Positions 18,984 to 26,911 of a DNA stretch of 34,633 nt are shown here, one piece after another. Below the pieces are notes generated by a model, which was not told where the DNA came from, ran no database searches, and saw only the letters and a program-made list of their open reading frames with translations. The translations under genes were made by a program, and so were the position numbers. Origin of the DNA: a bacterium (GTDB lineage: Bacteria > Chloroflexota > Dormibacteria > UBA8260 > Bog-877); NCBI GenBank assembly GCA_021802115.1, contig JAKABA010000026.1, positions 1 through 34,633 on the forward strand. The letters are read 5' to 3'. Each line of letters begins with the position of its first letter. The stretch's first letter is position 1.

Positions 18984-19191
18984 TGGTGCGGGCGACCCCG
19001 CTGAAGCTCTGGATGCGGTCCACAATGAGGGTCCCGATCCCCTTGACGTCATCCGCCTGAACCTGGGCGATCGCGTCGTACTCGCCGGTGATGGCATCGA
19101 CCTGAACCACCCCGGGCTCGTTGCGCAGCCGCTGCACCACATCCATGGCCTTGCCCGGTTCCAGTGTCATCAGGATGTACGCCCGCACCAT
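18961..19191 (-). CDS. Stand-alone Lrp/AsnC ligand-binding (RAM) domain protein
   Basis: The 76-residue protein consists only of the effector-binding alpha/beta domain of Lrp/AsnC regulators. AYILMTLEPGKAMDVVQRL, VVQVDAITGEYDAIAQVQAD and SGVARTITCLAV are the diagnostic strands. The helix-turn-helix is absent, so it cannot bind DNA in the usual way and may oligomerise with full-length Lrp or bind amino acids. A strong AGGAGG lies six bases before the ATG. It is divergent from tdh, a threonine gene, which is suggestive for an amino-acid-sensing protein. Confidence 0.85.
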   Translation of the reverse strand: MVRAYILMTLEPGKAMDVVQRLRNEPGVVQVDAITGEYDAIAQVQADDVKGIGTLIVDRIQSFSGVARTITCLAVE

Positions 19192-19477
19192 GACCTCCCT
19201 CCTCTGCCTTTCAACTGGCCCCGCCGGGCCCTCCAGGTGACCATATCCGATCCTTGCCGCTCAGGGAAGATCTCGCGGCGAGAGCCACCTGCGGGGGCGG
19301 CCCAACTGATCGAGGTGGACCGCTCCTCCAGTTGCCTGCGGCCGGCCGAAGTCCTCGCCAGCCTCCTTGGCCGGCTGAGGACCTCCGGGGGGGAAGCTGT
19401 GGGCGTCCCGGTCCGTGGTGGTAGTTGCATGATTACCGGGGAGCCCGGCTTCACCAGCAGGCGAGGGAGGCAAGAGT
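19192..19477. other. Divergent intergenic region between the AsnC-like gene and tdh
   Basis: 286 bases with no credible gene. A minus-strand TATGGT (19247-19242) could be the -10 of the AsnC-like gene. I found no convincing plus-strand promoter or riboswitch fold for tdh. Confidence 0.35.
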
Positions 19478-20524
19478 TTGCGAGCAGTTCTCAAGGGGCG
19501 ATCGGGTCCCGGGGCGGTATTGGGAGAGGTGGCCGATCCCCGCCCGGGTCCGGGCGAGGTGCTGCTCAAGCCGGTCGCGACCGGGATCTGCGGCACCGAT
19601 CTGCACATCCTGGACTGGAACGCCTGGGCGGCGGCTCGGGTCAGGCCGCCGCGGGTGATGGGCCACGAGATGGCGGGGCTGGTGCTGCGGCTCGGTGAGG
19701 GGGTGGAGCGGCCGCTGATCGGAGAGATGGTCGGCGTCGAGACCCATGTGGTCTGTCTCACCTGTGCCCAGTGTCTGCGAGGCGATTACCACGTCTGTCA
19801 GAACACCAGGATCCTGGGGGTCGACATCGATGGCGCGTTTGCCGAACTGGTGGTGGTTCCCGCGCGCAACTGCCGCCCCGCCCCGGCCGGGCTCGACCCT
19901 GCCGTGATCGCCTTCCAGGAGCCCATGGGCAACGCCGTCCACGCGGCCTCCCAGGGGCCCCTGCGGGACCGCGTGGTCGTGGTCACTGGGTGCGGCCCGA
20001 TAGGGCTGGCGGCTGTGGGGATCGCCAAGGCCGAGGGCGCGGCCAGGGTCGTCGCCGTCGACCGGGTCCCAGCCCGGTTGGCGATCGCCGAAGCGATGGG
20101 GGCGGACGAGGTGATCGACACCACTTCCAGCGGCGATTTGGGAAGCGCGCTGCGCCGGGCCTGCCGCGGCACCGCGGATGTCGTGCTGGAGATGTCCGGC
20201 CACCCCGCGCTGATCGAGAGCTCCCTGCTGGCCCTGACCCCGGGGGGATGGGTGAGCCTGCTGGGCCTCGGGGATGGGACGGTCCCCCTCGACCTCTCCA
20301 CCCTGGTGGTGATGCGAGGCGCCACCCTGTTCGGGGTGACCGGGCGGCGCCAGTTCCAGACCTGGGACCAGACCGCCGCGTATCTGGCCTCGGGAGCGGT
20401 TGACGTCAGCCCCATCCTGACCGACAGATTCTCGATCCTGGAGTTTGCCGCGGCCGCCGAGCTGGCGCGGGCCGGGGCCGTGGGCAAGGTGGTTCTCTAT
20501 CCTCCGGAGGGCGAATGGGCATGA
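19478..20524 (+). CDS. tdh: L-threonine 3-dehydrogenase
   Basis: Oxidises L-threonine to 2-amino-3-oxobutyrate with NAD+. The 348-residue zinc medium-chain dehydrogenase has ligands at exactly the positions of E. coli Tdh: catalytic Cys38, His63 and Glu64, and structural Cys93, Cys96, Cys99 and Cys107. GICGTDLHILDWNAWA is characteristic of Tdh, and VTGCGPIGLAAVGIAKAEGA is the NAD-binding motif. The TTG start is preceded by GGGAGG with suitable spacing. The stop overlaps the start region of kbl, so the two are translated together. The unstable product is handed to Kbl. Confidence 0.93.
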   Translation: MRAVLKGRSGPGAVLGEVADPRPGPGEVLLKPVATGICGTDLHILDWNAWAAARVRPPRVMGHEMAGLVLRLGEGVERPLIGEMVGVETHVVCLTCAQCLRGDYHVCQNTRILGVDIDGAFAELVVVPARNCRPAPAGLDPAVIAFQEPMGNAVHAASQGPLRDRVVVVTGCGPIGLAAVGIAKAEGAARVVAVDRVPARLAIAEAMGADEVIDTTSSGDLGSALRRACRGTADVVLEMSGHPALIESSLLALTPGGWVSLLGLGDGTVPLDLSTLVVMRGATLFGVTGRRQFQTWDQTAAYLASGAVDVSPILTDRFSILEFAAAAELARAGAVGKVVLYPPEGEWA

Positions 20525-21735
20525 CTGATCTGGACACGAGTTTGCGCACGGACCTTGACCGGCTGCGTGAGGAGGGGCGTTACCGGCCCCTGGTGGTGCT
20601 GGAGAGCCCTCAGGACGCCGAGGTGGTGATCGACGGACGCCGCCTGATCAACCTGTCCTCCAACAACTACCTGGGGCTGAACACCCACCCCCGCCTCAAG
20701 GAGGCGGCCATCGAGGCGGTCCGGACCTGGGGGGCGGGCTCGGGCGCGGTGCGGACCATCGCCGGCACCCAGTCCATTCACGAGGAGCTCGAGGCGCGCC
20801 TGGCGGCCTTCAAGGGAACCCCGGCGGCGCTCACCCTCCAGAGCGGCTACACCGCCAACCTGGCGGTTCTGGGAGGAGTCCTCGGGGAGACCGACGCGGT
20901 GGTCAGCGACGCCCTGAACCACGCCAGCATCATCGACGGCATTCGGCTCACCAAGGCGAGCCGCTACCTCTTCCCGCACCGTGATCTGGACGGGCTGCAG
21001 CAGCGTCTCGAGGAGGCGCGGCGGGACGGCCGGCGGAGGGTGCTGGTGGTGACCGACGGAGTGTTCAGCATGGACGGTGACATCGCGCCGCTGCCCGCGA
21101 TCGTGGAGCGCGCCGAGGCCTTCGGGGCCGCCGTCATGGTCGACGACGCCCATGCCTCCGGGGTCCTGGGCCGCAACGGCCGCGGCTCGGTCGACCACTT
21201 CGGCCTGGAGGGTCGGGTGGCGATCCAGGTGGGCACGCTCAGCAAAGCGGTCGGGGTCCTGGGTGGCTATGTGGCCGGCTCGCAGGAGCTGCGGGACACC
21301 CTGATCCACCTGGGCCGGCCGTTTCTCTTCTCCACCTCCCATCCGCCCGCCGTGGTCGCCGCCTGCATCGCGGCCCTGGACGTGATGGAGTCTGAACCGG
21401 AGCTGCAGGAGCGCCTCTGGGACAATGCCCGCCACTTCAAGGCCGGGCTGCTGGCTCTGGGGTTCGATTGCGGTCACAGCGAGACCCCCATCACCCCGGT
21501 GATCGTCGGGGAGGCGCGCCAGGCCATGGCGCTCTCGGACGAGCTGCGCAGGCGGGGAGTCTTCGCCCAGGGGATTGGGTTTCCCACGGTGGCCCGGGAC
21601 CAGGGCCGGGTCCGCACCATCGTCACCAGCAGCCACACCAAGGAGCAGCTGGACCGGGCGCTGGAGGCCTTCGCGGACTCGGCTCGGACGCTGGGACTGC
21701 CGCTGCATCCGGCGGTCGGCGCCAGCCCGGCGTAA
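20515..21735 (+). CDS. kbl: Glycine C-acetyltransferase (2-amino-3-ketobutyrate CoA ligase)
   Basis: A PLP enzyme that cleaves 2-amino-3-oxobutyrate with CoA to glycine and acetyl-CoA, completing threonine catabolism begun by Tdh. The 406-residue protein is a clear alpha-oxoamine synthase: NLSSNNYLGLNTHPRLKEAA, AGTQSIHEELE, DALNHASIIDG, VDDAHASGVLG and the PLP-binding Lys244 in GTLSKAVGVLGGY. Two ATGs (20515, 20521) follow the same GGAGG (20506-20510); the second forms an ATGA overlap with the tdh stop. Homologues AONS (BioF) and ALAS are close in sequence, but the tdh neighbour settles the call. Confidence 0.93.
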   Translation: MGMTDLDTSLRTDLDRLREEGRYRPLVVLESPQDAEVVIDGRRLINLSSNNYLGLNTHPRLKEAAIEAVRTWGAGSGAVRTIAGTQSIHEELEARLAAFKGTPAALTLQSGYTANLAVLGGVLGETDAVVSDALNHASIIDGIRLTKASRYLFPHRDLDGLQQRLEEARRDGRRRVLVVTDGVFSMDGDIAPLPAIVERAEAFGAAVMVDDAHASGVLGRNGRGSVDHFGLEGRVAIQVGTLSKAVGVLGGYVAGSQELRDTLIHLGRPFLFSTSHPPAVVAACIAALDVMESEPELQERLWDNARHFKAGLLALGFDCGHSETPITPVIVGEARQAMALSDELRRRGVFAQGIGFPTVARDQGRVRTIVTSSHTKEQLDRALEAFADSARTLGLPLHPAVGASPA

Positions 21736-21737
21736 CC

Positions 21738-22430
21738 ATGGCCGGCCTGCCCGAATTGAAGTCGGTGGAGGGCTCCGCGCCGCGGGGTGACCGGCCCCTG
21801 AGCGTCCGGCGCGGCCCCCGGTCACCGGAGGAGTTGGAGGAGGAACGCGATCTCGTCGAGGCCGCCAAGCGGGACCCGGCGGCGTTCGCCCAGTTGTATG
21901 ACCGCTACGTCGACTCCATCCACGCCTACGTGTACCACCAGACCGGGAGCTGGGAGCGGGCCGAGGACGTCACCGCCACCACCTTCATGCGCGCCTACGC
22001 CGAGATCGGCAAGTTCGAGTGGCGGGGGGTGCCCTACTCGGCCTGGCTCTATCGGGTCGCCTCCAACCTGGTTCTGCGGGACCATCGACACCCGGGATGG
22101 ATTGAACTTCCCGAGGGGCTGGTCGATCCCGGAGAGGGCCCGGAGGAGGCCGCGGTCCGCAGCGAGCGGGTGCGCAGGGTCCAGGCGGCGGTGCGCCGGC
22201 TGTCCCCGGATCAGCGCCAGGCGATCACGCTGCGCTTCGGGTCGGGTCTGCGCAATGCCGAGGTCGCCCAGGTCATGGGCAAGAGCGAGGGGGCGGTGAA
22301 GTTGCTGGTGTTCCGCGCGCTGCGGGCGCTGGAGAAGCGCCTCGGACCGGATTTCGAGGCGGGGTTCGGACCCCGCCTCACGGTGGCTCCGCCACCCAGC
22401 CCCGAGGAGGGAACTGATGACCAGTCGTGA
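21738..22430 (+). CDS. ECF-type RNA polymerase sigma factor
   Basis: The 230-residue protein has sigma region 2 (about 50-115: AFAQLYDRYVDSIHAYVYHQ, AEDVTATTFMRAYAEI, PYSAWLYRVASNLV) and region 4 (about 150-205: RLSPDQRQAITLRFGSGLRN, AEVAQVMGKSEGAVKLL). It lacks regions 1 and 3, as ECF factors do. A 45-residue charged N-terminal extension precedes region 2. It starts two bases after the kbl stop and overlaps the next gene by 14 bases, so it appears to be the third gene of the tdh operon. The ATG at 21738 is chosen because the frame upstream of it lies inside kbl. Confidence 0.9.
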   Translation: MAGLPELKSVEGSAPRGDRPLSVRRGPRSPEELEEERDLVEAAKRDPAAFAQLYDRYVDSIHAYVYHQTGSWERAEDVTATTFMRAYAEIGKFEWRGVPYSAWLYRVASNLVLRDHRHPGWIELPEGLVDPGEGPEEAAVRSERVRRVQAAVRRLSPDQRQAITLRFGSGLRNAEVAQVMGKSEGAVKLLVFRALRALEKRLGPDFEAGFGPRLTVAPPPSPEEGTDDQS

Positions 22431-22767
22431 TGAGAAGCGGATGGCCGGCGACCTCGCCGGCTGGCTGGAGGGTGAGCAGGGGATGCCCGATGGCGATCCC
22501 GCGACCCGGGCCATCGCCGAGACCGCCGTTCTGCTGGTGGATGCGCTGGCTCCCCGACCGCTCCACCCGCACACCAGGGCGCACATCTTTGAGCGGGCGC
22601 TCTCCGAGGCGAACCTCCGGCGGCAGAGCGACGACCTGATGCCGGAGGTGCTGCGGGTGGCCCGGCAGGTTCCGGTGCCGGCCTGGGTCGGGATTGGCGG
22701 AATGGCGGCCGGGGTGGTGGTGGGGCTGGCGGTCCTGCGCCAGCGGGAGGCCCGCCTCTCACTCTGA
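22417..22767 (+). CDS. Small membrane protein paired with the sigma factor, possible anti-sigma factor
   Basis: The 116-residue protein has a soluble N-terminal part (about 1-85) with acidic and basic helices and one predicted transmembrane helix (about 88-108, WVGIGGMAAGVVVGLAVL) with a short basic tail. Its ATG lies 14 bases inside the sigma gene, indicating coupled expression. The place and topology fit an anti-sigma factor. However, the zinc-binding HxxxCxxC motif of ZAS proteins is absent, and I see no known anti-sigma domain. The call rests on context. Confidence 0.5.
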   Translation: MTSRDEKRMAGDLAGWLEGEQGMPDGDPATRAIAETAVLLVDALAPRPLHPHTRAHIFERALSEANLRRQSDDLMPEVLRVARQVPVPAWVGIGGMAAGVVVGLAVLRQREARLSL

Positions 22768-22803
22768 TCGAGATCGCCGCGGGAGGGTCGGCGGTCCGCT
22801 CCG

Positions 22804-22809
22804 TAGAAT
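22804..22809 (+). promoter_or_regulatory. -10-like hexamer eight bases before galU
   Basis: TAGAAT ends eight bases before the GTG at 22818. There is no Shine-Dalgarno, so the galU mRNA is predicted to be leaderless. No -35 is evident. Confidence 0.45.
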
Positions 22810-22817
22810 CCCCACCC

Positions 22818-23693
22818 GTGAGTTCAGTCACCACCGTGGTGGTGCCGGCCGGCGGCCTCGGCACCCGGTTCCTGCCTGCCACCAAGGCTCTGCCGAAGGA
22901 GATGGTCCCGGTGGGCGACCGGCCCGCCATTCAGTGGGGACTGGAGGAAGCGGTGGCCTCCGGTTTGGGGCGCGCGGTCATCGTCACCGCCCCGGGCAAG
23001 GACCTGATCCGAGCTCACTTCGCCCCCGACCCGAGCCTGGAAGCGGTGCTGTCCGAGCGCGGCAACCAGGAGTTGGCGGACCGGGTCCATGGCATCGGTC
23101 ACCTCCTGAGGGTGGAGTTCGTGGAGCAGGAGCAACCCCTCGGGCTCGGCCATGCCGTGCTCTGCGCCGCACCCACGGTCGGGGCCGAGGAGGCAGTCGC
23201 GGTGCTGCTGCCGGATGACCTCTTCGCGGGCTCGCCGCCGCTGCTGGCGCAGCTGCTGGAGGCCCATGGCGCGACCGGTTGCACCGTGTTGGCGCTGCGC
23301 CGCTGTGCCCCCGCGGAGATCTCCCGCTACGGGGTGGCGACCGTTGAGGGCGATGGTCCCGTCTTCCGGGTCACCGACGTGGTCGAGAAGCCGGCGCCGG
23401 AGGAGGCGCCGAGTGACCTGGCGATGATGGGCCGGTACATCCTGACCCGAGAGGTGTTCCAGGCGCTCACCACGACTGAGCCGGGTGCCCTTGGGGAGAT
23501 CCAGTTGACCGACGCCATTCGGACCGCGGCCCGGGCGGGCCGGGTGGTGGGGGTCGAGTTCACCGGGGAGCTCTTGGATGTGGGGACCCTGGAGAGCTGG
23601 CTTGCCACCAACGCCGCGGTCGTTTGGCGCGACCCCGATCTGGGTCCGGCGCTGCGAGCTCGGATCGCCGAGCTGGAGTCAGCGGAACGCTGA
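22818..23693 (+). CDS. galU: UTP-glucose-1-phosphate uridylyltransferase
   Basis: Makes UDP-glucose from UTP and glucose-1-phosphate for cell-envelope polysaccharides and glycolipids. The 291-residue length is typical. The nucleotide-binding signature PAGGLGTRFLPATKALPKEM is complete. QEQPLGLGHAVLCA, LLPDDLF and DVVEKPAPEE match GalU, and GEIQLTDAI and LLDVGTLESWL complete the active site. RmlA-type enzymes are the main alternative but lack the PKEM form of the first motif. It appears to be a separate transcription unit with its own -10 element. Confidence 0.93.
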   Translation: MSSVTTVVVPAGGLGTRFLPATKALPKEMVPVGDRPAIQWGLEEAVASGLGRAVIVTAPGKDLIRAHFAPDPSLEAVLSERGNQELADRVHGIGHLLRVEFVEQEQPLGLGHAVLCAAPTVGAEEAVAVLLPDDLFAGSPPLLAQLLEAHGATGCTVLALRRCAPAEISRYGVATVEGDGPVFRVTDVVEKPAPEEAPSDLAMMGRYILTREVFQALTTTEPGALGEIQLTDAIRTAARAGRVVGVEFTGELLDVGTLESWLATNAAVVWRDPDLGPALRARIAELESAER

Positions 23694-23748
23694 CCGTGAA
23701 GGGTCGGCGCCTGTCAACCGATCCGTGGGGCTGGTCAGCCGGCGGCGC

Positions 23749-23754
23749 TATACT
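23749..23754 (+). promoter_or_regulatory. -10-like hexamer upstream of a small conserved-looking gene
   Basis: TATACT sits 10 bases before an out-of-frame ATG (23765) and 66 bases before the gene start at 23821. It is a plausible promoter for that gene with a leader of about 60 bases. Confidence 0.35.
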
Positions 23755-23820
23755 GCAGGGCCAGATGTCAATCGAGGCGGAAAGTGCCGTCCCCAGTTCC
23801 GGACACCATCAGGTAGTGCA

Positions 23821-24093
23821 ATGGCTATGCAACGCCCGCGGCGCGGTGATGACCTTCTGCGCTACCGCAGCCAGGAGGGAGACTTCGAGGTAGAGGTCTC
23901 GCACACCCTCAACAAGTGGTGTGTGTCGGTCATGCGCCTGGCTGACTCCAGCATCGTGGCCCAGGACTTCTTTCCCGAGCGTTGGAAGGCGATGGCGCGC
24001 GCCCAGGACTTCCTGCGGATTCTCAACATGCGCAACCGGCCGGAGGCCGGTGCGGACGATGCCGGGGGCGACCCGGGGGGCCAGGCCCCCTGA
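23821..24093 (+). CDS. Small protein of unknown function
   Basis: A 90-residue frame of which about 70 residues look folded: GDDLLRYRSQEGDFEVEVSH, NKWCVSVMRLADSSIVAQDF and FPERWKAMARAQDFLRIL. The last 20 residues are Gly/Asp/Pro-rich. I do not recognise the family. The alternation of strands and one helix suggests a small alpha/beta domain. A second in-frame ATG lies two codons later. A 42-codon frame starting at 23765 overlaps its 5' end out of frame. It is followed closely by the PHP gene. Confidence 0.65.
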   Translation: MAMQRPRRGDDLLRYRSQEGDFEVEVSHTLNKWCVSVMRLADSSIVAQDFFPERWKAMARAQDFLRILNMRNRPEAGADDAGGDPGGQAP

Positions 24094-24155
24094 GCCAGCC
24101 TGAAGCTTCAGGGGCCCGGCCCGCGGCTCTGCTTGAGATCCCACCTGGCTATTCG

Positions 24156-24884
24156 GTGGCCGACCCCCACGCGCACACGCTCGCCAGCGATGGGATGGTG
24201 AGCGCCCGGGAGCTCGTCAGGGCGGCCGCCCAAGCCGGCGTTCAGGTGCTCGCGGTCACCGATCACGACACCTTCCGGGGCGTTGGCGAGGCGGTCGAGG
24301 CGGGCCTCGAATTTGGGGTCGAGGTGGTCCCGGGCGAGGAGGTGACAACGGAGCCCCGGGCCAACGTCCACGTGCTGGGCCTGTTCCTCAAGGGCCCGGT
24401 GCGCATGGGCAGGCCGGTGGTGGACACCATTCATGCGATTCGCGAGCAGGGTGGTCTGGCGATTCTGGCTCATCCCTTCATGCCCACCTACTTCGCCTCC
24501 ATCACCCCGGCGGCGCTGCGGCGGCTGCTGGCCCGAGAGACCGTGGACGGCATCGAGTTGCGCCACACCGCGCTCACCCTGCCCCAGCGAATCCGTGAGC
24601 TGGACGCCTTCTACGAGCTCCACCAGGACCGTCTGGGGGCCGCCATCGGGTCCAGCGACAGCCACTTCGGCGAGCGCGATCTGGCGCGCACGGTGACCGT
24701 GTTCCCGGGTCGGACCGCGCGGGACCTGCGTCAAGCTATCATCGACTGTCAGACCAGGCCCCTGGAGGGGTACCGCCGGCCACCCGGGCCGTCTTTGGGC
24801 ACCCGCCTGCAGCAGCAGGCACGCAGCATGGGCTGGCTCACCTGGCAACGCTGGAGCGGCAACATCGGCCGCGAGGGGGTCTGA
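24156..24884 (+). CDS. PHP-domain metal-dependent phosphoesterase
   Basis: PHP domains are trinuclear metal phosphoesterases; relatives of this size (YciV/RnaAM type) hydrolyse nucleoside bisphosphates or short RNA. The metal-binding motifs are complete: ADPHAHTLASDG (His5, His7, Asp12), AVTDHDTFRG, VVPGEEVTTE, LAILAHPFMP and GSSDSHFG. The specific substrate is not predictable. The GTG at 24156 is the only standard start before the first motif, giving 242 residues. The frame stays open upstream to a CTG at 24090 that overlaps the previous stop, so a longer form from a rare start cannot be excluded. The next gene follows three bases after the stop. Confidence 0.85.
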   Translation: MADPHAHTLASDGMVSARELVRAAAQAGVQVLAVTDHDTFRGVGEAVEAGLEFGVEVVPGEEVTTEPRANVHVLGLFLKGPVRMGRPVVDTIHAIREQGGLAILAHPFMPTYFASITPAALRRLLARETVDGIELRHTALTLPQRIRELDAFYELHQDRLGAAIGSSDSHFGERDLARTVTVFPGRTARDLRQAIIDCQTRPLEGYRRPPGPSLGTRLQQQARSMGWLTWQRWSGNIGREGV

Positions 24885-24887
24885 TCC

Positions 24888-25253
24888 TTGAACCGGAACT
24901 TTCTGAAGCACGAGTGGGGGGCGGCCGCCTTCATCGGCACGATCATCGTGGGGGGGCTGGTGGTGCTGGCGTGGCTCCTGGTCAAGGCCGTGACCGCCTC
25001 ACCGCTGCCTCCTCCCGCCCCCTGCCCGCGCGAGACCCCGATCGTGATCCACGCCACCCCCACCCCATCCCCCGGCGTCTCGGTCTCACCAGCACCGGCT
25101 GTGACGCTCCCCTCGGTACCCTTCGGGTGTGCCGAGCCGAGTGTCACCGTGATCACGCCGACCCCGACGCCCAAGCCCAGCACCTCGGCCAAGGCGTCCC
25201 CCAGCGCCAAGGCGTCGCCTAGGGCCAGCGCCACGGCCAGCCCCACCCCCTGA
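24888..25253 (+). CDS. Single-pass membrane protein with Pro/Ser/Thr-rich external tail
   Basis: The 121-residue protein has a short basic N terminus, one transmembrane helix (about 12-35, AFIGTIIVGGLVVLAWLLVK) and a disordered tail of Pro, Ser, Thr and Ala with repeats such as KASPSAKASP. Two Cys (in PAPCPRE and FGCAEPS) could form a disulfide outside the cell. The TTG start has GAGGGGG eight bases upstream and lies three bases after the PHP stop. The function is unknown. The tail resembles wall-spanning linkers. Confidence 0.7.
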   Translation: MNRNFLKHEWGAAAFIGTIIVGGLVVLAWLLVKAVTASPLPPPAPCPRETPIVIHATPTPSPGVSVSPAPAVTLPSVPFGCAEPSVTVITPTPTPKPSTSAKASPSAKASPRASATASPTP

Positions 25254-25254
25254 C

Positions 25255-25776
25255 TCAGAAGTCGGTCAGGAGCCGCTCACCGTTGCGGTCCACGATCTCC
25301 TGAGCCGGGACTGACAGCTCGAGCTCGGGGCTGTCCTCCAGCGCGACCCGGAGGGAGATCACCGGACTGAGCCTCAGCCCGGCGACCCGGACCAGGTCGC
25401 GCAGGAAGGGAAAGGCCAGCGGCACCAGCTGGTTGCGCAGCCGGTTGCGGACCGCCTGCACGGGATCGCGGGTGGTGGCGGCCAGACTCTGATCGCGAAA
25501 GGCCATCACGATCACCTCGTCGGTGAGGGCGATGGGGTCCGTCCAGGAGTAGGCCTCGCCGCTCAGGCTGCAATCTACGAAGAGCTCCCGGGTCGGGAAG
25601 AGGCGGAGGCGCTCCGCCAGGCGGCTCATGACCGAGGCCTCGCCCTCCACGAAGAACGGGAGGTCCGTGACCTTGGGGTCGGGGTCTCCGGCGGGGTATC
25701 GCACCGAGAAGCCCACGTTGTCGACCCCGAACAACGGGTTCGGAACCTTGATCCAGAGATCAGCAGCGCTGGCCAC
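25255..25776 (-). CDS. Hypothetical protein
   Basis: The 173-residue protein begins ASAADLWIKVPNPLFGVDNV with strand-rich segments such as GFSVRYPAGDPD and DLPFFVEGEASVMSRLAERL. A helical middle (RDPVQAVRNRLRNQLVPLAF) is followed by a C-terminal beta-rich part (SPVISLRVALEDSPELELSV). It has no signal peptide, transmembrane helix or recognisable catalytic motif. It converges with the preceding gene, with a single base between the stops. A minus-strand TATCCT 11 bases before the GTG is a candidate -10. Its codon use matches the neighbours. Confidence 0.7.
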   Translation of the reverse strand: MASAADLWIKVPNPLFGVDNVGFSVRYPAGDPDPKVTDLPFFVEGEASVMSRLAERLRLFPTRELFVDCSLSGEAYSWTDPIALTDEVIVMAFRDQSLAATTRDPVQAVRNRLRNQLVPLAFPFLRDLVRVAGLRLSPVISLRVALEDSPELELSVPAQEIVDRNGERLLTDF

Positions 25777-25787
25777 CTTGGATCTTG

Positions 25788-25793
25788 AGGATA
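25788..25793 (-). promoter_or_regulatory. -10-like hexamer of the minus-strand hypothetical gene
   Basis: On the minus strand TATCCT ends 11 bases before the GTG at 25776, with no Shine-Dalgarno between. This implies a leader of only a few bases. Confidence 0.35.
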
Positions 25794-25922
25794 GCGCAGT
25801 CCGTGGGCATCCGTGCGCCGGTCGAGGGCGGGTCCGGCGCGCACCTGTCAGCGGATAGGATCGGAGGGTCGGAAATCGCGCGGGGAAGCGCCTGCGGGGC
25901 CGCCGCGGGCAGGAGGTGTCAG

Positions 25923-26894
25923 ATGCGGGCTGCGTTCTTCCGGAGCCATGGCCGAGCCCGTGAGGTGATCGAGGTGGGCGAGGTGGAGGCGCCTGAGCCC
26001 GGGCCCGGCGAGGTCCGGGTCCGACTCCTCTACTCCGGAGTCAACCCCACCGACTGGAAGTCGCGGAGCGGGGCGACCCCGGGACCCATCGATGGGTATC
26101 AGATCCCGCACCACGACGGGGCGGGCGACATCGACCGGGTCGGCCCCGGGGTCGACCCCGCTTTGGTGGGCCAACGCGTCTGGGTCTGGGGGGCGGCGGC
26201 TGGCCGGCGCTGGGGGACCGCCGCCCAGTGGACGGTCGTCCCCAGCGCTCAGGCGGTGGCGCTGCCCGACGGCGCATCCTACGAACTGGGAGCCAGCCTG
26301 GGGGTCCCTGCCATGACTGCTCACCGGTGCCTGTTGGCGGACGGGGAGCTCGATGGCCGGGCGGTCCTGGTGGCGGGTGGCGCCGGTGCGGTCGGCCATT
26401 TCGCAATCGAGCTGGCCAAGCTCCATGGGGCGCGGGTCGCTGCCACGGTGAGCGGAGCGGAGAAGGCCGACCTGGCCAGCCGGGCCGGCGCCGATCTGGT
26501 GGTCAACTACCGCGATGACAGCGCCCTGGAGCAGCTCAGGGCGTTCGCCCTGCCCTACGACCGGATCATCGAGGTGAACCTCGCGGCCAACCTTGCGATG
26601 GATCTGGCGCTGGCCGGGCCTCCCACCTCGATCGTGGTCTATGCCGCCACCGGCCCGGACCCGGTGCTGCCAATCCGGGGCTGCATGAACAGCAACGCCA
26701 TTTTCCGTTTCGTGCTGCTCTACGGAGTGCCCCGGCCAGCCCTGGAGGCAGCGGCCGCCGATATCACCCGGGCGCTCGCCGCAGGCAGCCTGAGCGAGCT
26801 GCCGGTGCACCGCTTCCCGCTGGAGCAGTGCGCCCAGGCCCAGGATGCGGTGGAGCAGGGCGCGGTCGGCAAGGTGTTGGTCGAGATCCCCTGA
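25923..26894 (+). CDS. NADPH:quinone reductase-like zinc-independent alcohol dehydrogenase
   Basis: A medium-chain dehydrogenase/reductase of the quinone oxidoreductase (zeta-crystallin) group, 323 residues. MRAAFFRSHGRAREVIEVGE is the GroES-like start, LLYSGVNPTDWKSRSG is the substrate-side motif, and VLVAGGAGAVGHFAIELAKL is the NADPH-binding AxxGxxG motif. The zinc Cys ligands of alcohol dehydrogenases are absent. The physiological quinone or enone substrate is unknown. The ATG has an excellent AGGAGG about six bases upstream. A TAGGAT at 25856-25861 could be its -10. It converges with coaE, 17 bases apart. Confidence 0.88.
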   Translation: MRAAFFRSHGRAREVIEVGEVEAPEPGPGEVRVRLLYSGVNPTDWKSRSGATPGPIDGYQIPHHDGAGDIDRVGPGVDPALVGQRVWVWGAAAGRRWGTAAQWTVVPSAQAVALPDGASYELGASLGVPAMTAHRCLLADGELDGRAVLVAGGAGAVGHFAIELAKLHGARVAATVSGAEKADLASRAGADLVVNYRDDSALEQLRAFALPYDRIIEVNLAANLAMDLALAGPPTSIVVYAATGPDPVLPIRGCMNSNAIFRFVLLYGVPRPALEAAAADITRALAAGSLSELPVHRFPLEQCAQAQDAVEQGAVGKVLVEIP

Positions 26895-26911
26895 GGCGCC
26901 GTCGGGTGCCG

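Noticed and set aside
19192..19477. A glycine riboswitch or T-box leader before tdh
   Set aside because: No tandem aptamer pattern, T-box sequence or terminator/antiterminator pair could be found.
23765..23893. Independent 42-codon gene
   Set aside because: It overlaps the better 90-residue gene out of frame and its product shows no protein-like pattern. I kept it only as a possible regulatory frame.
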